Shown: one piece after another, positions 5,795 to 8,180 of the stretch | Position numbering within the stretch: the stretch's first letter is position 1 | How the letters are laid out: each line of letters opens with the position of its first letter | The notes under the pieces: model-generated | Told to the model about the DNA's origin: nothing | The model's input: the letters and a program-made list of their open reading frames with translations, nothing else | Databases searched by the model: none | Made by a program: the position numbers and the translations under genes | Origin: an uncultured Marinosulfonomonas sp. | GTDB lineage: Bacteria > Pseudomonadota > Alphaproteobacteria > Rhodobacterales > Rhodobacteraceae | Assembly: GCA_947311455.1 (NCBI GenBank) | Contig: CAMZKY010000285.1 | Location: 1-8,180 of the forward strand | Reading direction: 5' to 3' | Length of the DNA: 8,180 bases

Positions 5795-6961
5795 CTAGTC
5801 GGTGCGATCTTGGCTGAATAGATAGATCACCACACCCACAACAATCAAAACCATAAAAAACAAAAACAACGATTGATAGGCCTGGATACCGCCCCCTGCC
5901 CCTTGATATACCCGCCCGCTTAAGGATTGCAGAATCCCCGCCCCGCCAATACCAAACAGATTCAGCAACGTTACCCCGCGCCCCATCAGATGTGGCGGGA
6001 AAAAGCTGCGCGCGTGCGACATCAAAACCGCAAAACTTGACCCGAACAAACCAATCGCCGCCATCATCCAGATCGCCAACCATATGCCAGATGCGGGGTT
6101 GAAATACAAAACCAGCAAGGCGGTAGCCCCACCGAAATTTCCGAAAATCACCACCCATTTGCGGGTTCGAAACACCCGATCCAACGGCCCGTAGGCAAAA
6201 TTACCGATTGCCATGGAAACACCCATGATCAGGGTTGCTTGCCCGATCTTGTCGGCATCAACATGAAAAATATCGGTTAGATAAGGCCCTATCCACAGGC
6301 CTCGAATCCCCGCAGCAGCCGCATAGTTCACGGTCATCATCGGAAAAATCAGCCAAAGCGCCGGCATTTTCAGCAAATCCAGAACCGAGCCATTCACATC
6401 ACTTTCGCGCTTGGGCGGGTCTTTGACAAAAATGATGATCGCAAGCGCAACAATCAGGGTGACACCTGCCAGTGCCATAACGGTTTCACGCCAGCCGAAT
6501 ATCTCGCTGGCCCGTGTCATTGGCAGCGAACTGGCGATATTGCCAAGCGATCCAAACCCAATCACAGCCCCTGCCAATGTCGCGAATACTGCGGGCGAAA
6601 ATGAACGGGCAAAAATATAATAAGACGCCATCAGCACAGGTGCGCAGCCAATGCCGATCATCACCATCGATATCGTAATGTGTGTTGGGTTTTGCGCCAA
6701 TGCAAACACCACAGCACCGCCCGCTCCGCCCAATGCCAATAAAACCGACGCCGTAAATCTGGGGCCGATTTTGTCTAATGCCCAACCCACAGGGAGTTGC
6801 ATCAAGGCAAATGCCAAAAACCAAAGGCCCGACGCAAGGGATAAATCTTCGGGGCTGGCGCCAATGTCTGTTTTCAAAACAGGTGCAAGAACCGCCAGAA
6901 ATGCGCGGTAAAACTGGCTTAGCATATAGGCAAGCACAAGAGTAAAGATTCCTAATTTCAT
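5795..6961 (-). CDS. Major facilitator superfamily (MFS) transporter
   Basis: This inner-membrane protein of 388 residues (ATG at 6961) has about twelve predicted helices in two halves, the usual MFS size. The helix 2-3 loop carries a motif-A-like G-W-A-L-D-K-I-G-P-R (59-68). A polar central loop (K-D-P-P-K-R-E-S-D) separates the halves, and the second half has F-F-P-P-H-L-M-G-R-G-V-T-L-L-N, which I recall from uncharacterised MFS proteins of related bacteria. The substrate is unknown. The frame extends four codons further to a TTG at 6973, but neither start has a clear Shine-Dalgarno. Two GATTC sites (6947-6951 and 6964-6968) flank the start codon. A possible -10, TATAAA on the minus strand (7015 to 7010), lies upstream but has no convincing -35. 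The SulP gene follows after 100 bp. Confidence 0.88.
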   Translation of the reverse strand: MKLGIFTLVLAYMLSQFYRAFLAVLAPVLKTDIGASPEDLSLASGLWFLAFALMQLPVGWALDKIGPRFTASVLLALGGAGGAVVFALAQNPTHITISMVMIGIGCAPVLMASYYIFARSFSPAVFATLAGAVIGFGSLGNIASSLPMTRASEIFGWRETVMALAGVTLIVALAIIIFVKDPPKRESDVNGSVLDLLKMPALWLIFPMMTVNYAAAAGIRGLWIGPYLTDIFHVDADKIGQATLIMGVSMAIGNFAYGPLDRVFRTRKWVVIFGNFGGATALLVLYFNPASGIWLAIWMMAAIGLFGSSFAVLMSHARSFFPPHLMGRGVTLLNLFGIGGAGILQSLSGRVYQGAGGGIQAYQSLFLFFMVLIVVGVVIYLFSQDRTD

Positions 6962-7029
6962 ACGATTCAGCAATCACGTCGATTGGGGGAATTCAAGAGA
7001 ATAAAATGATTTATAAATTTGGGTGCAAC

Positions 7030-7077
7030 GCAATAAGGCCGGACAAATTTAGCATTTTGTCCGGTCTTATTGTTTTT
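7030..7077 (+). terminator. Long hairpin between dsbA-like gene and MFS gene
   Basis: A 17-bp stem (7031-7047 with 7056-7072) closes an 8-nt loop. On the plus strand every position pairs, counting one G-T wobble (7038/7065), and T5 follows at 7073-7077, a textbook terminator. On the minus strand the wobble becomes a C-A mismatch and the sequence after the stem (GCGTTGCACC) has no T-run. The gene that needs termination here, the DsbA-like one, is on the minus strand, so the hairpin probably works in both directions, less well for that gene. Confidence 0.65.
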
Positions 7078-7096
7078 CGTCTCTATTTAGACAGTT

Positions 7097-7732
7097 TTAT
7101 TCCGCCAGTTTTTCATCCAGAATTTTGGCCAAATCTTCGTAACCCATATTCGGGTATTTAACCCCGTTGATCAATAGGCTGGGCGTGCCTTCGATCCCGT
7201 CGCGATTAAAATTATCCTGATACCACGTCACCAAGGCCTTTACTTTTTCACTATCGTTAAAGCACGCATCCATCTGTTCATTGGAAATTCCGGCAGTCAG
7301 GCCAATTTTGCGCAGGTTTTCAACAGCCTTTGGCGCGTCACCACCGGCAAGCCATTCATGCTGGGTTTTCATCAAGATATCGGAAATACCAAAGAATCGC
7401 ATTTCGCCGCCGCAACGGGCCAGCAAGCTTCCCCAGAGGCCGAATTTATCGAAATATGCCTCGCGATAAATGAACCGAACCTTGCCTGTATCAACGTAAT
7501 TCTTCTCAAGCTCTGGCAAAACCTCGGCGTGAAAACGTGCGCAATGCGGGCAGGTATAGGAGCCGTATTCGATCACCTCGATGGGGGCATCAACGGCGCC
7601 GATTGCCATTTCGGCGATGACAGGCGCTTGCACTTCTGGTGCAGTGGTTTCAGCGGTGGTTTGGGCAATGCCCGCTCCGCCAAATCCAAGCGTCATAACA
7701 ATCACGGCAGCAGTAGATAAAATACGTTTCAT
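7097..7732 (-). CDS. Secreted DsbA-family thiol:disulfide oxidoreductase
   Basis: Starting at the ATG at 7732 gives 211 residues with a Sec signal peptide (M-K-R, hydrophobic 4-22, likely cleavage after G-I-A-Q or nearby). A thioredoxin-like fold with a helical insert follows. The redox centre C-P-H-C is at 61-64, in an E-Y-G-S-Y-T-C-P-H-C context typical of DsbA, and the cis-proline loop is G-T-P-S (182-185). Cys107 and Cys157 could form a second disulfide, as in many alphaproteobacterial homologues. It would introduce or shuffle disulfides in periplasmic proteins. The frame can be extended upstream to 7816, but that would overlap the DUF721 gene and bury the signal peptide. The gene starts 13 nt after the DUF721 stop and has no evident Shine-Dalgarno, so coupling is likely. 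A conserved ATG-M-K-R signal start makes the choice firm. Confidence 0.92.
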   Translation of the reverse strand: MKRILSTAAVIVMTLGFGGAGIAQTTAETTAPEVQAPVIAEMAIGAVDAPIEVIEYGSYTCPHCARFHAEVLPELEKNYVDTGKVRFIYREAYFDKFGLWGSLLARCGGEMRFFGISDILMKTQHEWLAGGDAPKAVENLRKIGLTAGISNEQMDACFNDSEKVKALVTWYQDNFNRDGIEGTPSLLINGVKYPNMGYEDLAKILDEKLAE

Positions 7733-7745
7733 AGGGGAACTTTCG

Positions 7746-8180
7746 TTAGTGTTTTGATCGAGATAAGACATTTTCACCCAAGGCCGCAAGGGCTGCACGC
7801 AGCCCATCATCAACAATCGGGGAAACGGTTTCTTCGGCTAATAGTTTGATTTTGGGGTCTTTTTCGGGTTTATTTTTTGGCGCGGCGGTAAATTGCGCTT
7901 GGCCTTCTGCAAATCCGGTTGGGGCAGTTTGGGTTAGACGGATACGCGAAATGGCAGTGTAACCGTAACAGGCATTCACCCGTTCACGCAGTTTTTCCTT
8001 TTGCATTTCAAGCATCGGGGCATTGGCGCCTGTGGTTAAAACAGTCAGCGTTGCTCCCAGCCCTTGGCGGCCATATTTTACATCCACCGGACGGGCCATT
8101 TGCGCAATGTCTATGCCGACAATTTCGGCCCAATGGGTTAACAGGCGCGAAACCGCAAAACCACGTTTTTCGCTGGCCGC
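7746..8180 (-). CDS. DUF721/DciA-like protein (5' end outside window)
   Basis: The last 144 codons of the gene are present. The frame stays open to the window edge, so the Met at 8099 is internal, not the start. Reading from the edge, R-G-F-A-x-S-R-L-L-T-H-W-A-E-I-V-G and later G-A-T-L-T-V-L-T-T-G-A, P-M-L-E-M-Q-K and V-N-A-C-Y-G-Y are the hallmarks of the DUF721 (DciA-like) family as found in Rhodobacterales. A basic, Lys-rich linker and a C-terminal helix complete the protein. DciA in other bacteria helps load the replicative helicase DnaB; whether this alphaproteobacterial branch does the same is not settled by sequence. The DsbA-like gene follows after 13 nt on the same strand, an order common in this group and suggesting one operon. 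Confidence 0.88.
   Translation of the reverse strand, partial: AASEKRGFAVSRLLTHWAEIVGIDIAQMARPVDVKYGRQGLGATLTVLTTGANAPMLEMQKEKLRERVNACYGYTAISRIRLTQTAPTGFAEGQAQFTAAPKNKPEKDPKIKLLAEETVSPIVDDGLRAALAALGENVLSRSKH

Noticed and set aside
5757..6158. Minus-strand 133-codon ORF inside the MFS gene region
   Set aside because: It overlaps the MFS gene in another frame and has no motif; the MFS frame is intact throughout.

Overview
The window looks like chromosomal DNA of an alphaproteobacterium, most likely Rhodobacterales (Roseobacter-like). The main evidence is the gene at the right edge. It is a DUF721/DciA-like protein of the form usual in that order, followed at once by a DsbA-type thiol oxidoreductase. 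GANTC, the CcrM methylation site of alphaproteobacteria, is also scarce across most of the window and concentrated in one intergenic region. No rRNA, tRNA, CRISPR array, insertion sequence or phage gene was found. The assignment comes from recalled family features, not from a search.

Left part (1-2204, plus strand): a BASS/ACR3-like membrane transporter (51-989) is followed by an intergenic region of about 300 bp. That region holds six GANTC sites in 98 bp, two of them filling the spacer of a sigma70-like promoter. A membrane-anchored LysM protein (about 1290-1982) follows. Beyond its stop lie a strong bidirectional terminator and a degenerate second LysM domain (2091-2204), which stays in the LysM gene's reading frame and runs into the 3' end of the convergent gene zapE.

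Middle and right parts (2184-8180, minus strand): reading in the direction of transcription from the right edge, the order is DUF721/DciA-like (partial), secreted DsbA-like oxidoreductase, a long hairpin, an MFS transporter, a SulP anion transporter with a STAS domain (TTG start with a clear Shine-Dalgarno), a tandem universal stress protein 3 nt downstream of it, a possible 16-codon leader ORF, and the AFG1-type ATPase ZapE.

How the genes may work together: SulP and the universal stress protein look like one translational unit for anion uptake and its nucleotide-responsive control. ZapE (division-linked ATPase), the DUF721/DciA-like protein (replication-linked) and the LysM protein (peptidoglycan binding) all touch the cell cycle or envelope. 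The GANTC-loaded promoter upstream of the LysM gene fits cell-cycle control by CcrM/GcrA. I see no obviously new multi-gene system. The most interesting signals are the GANTC/promoter composite and the in-frame LysM relic.
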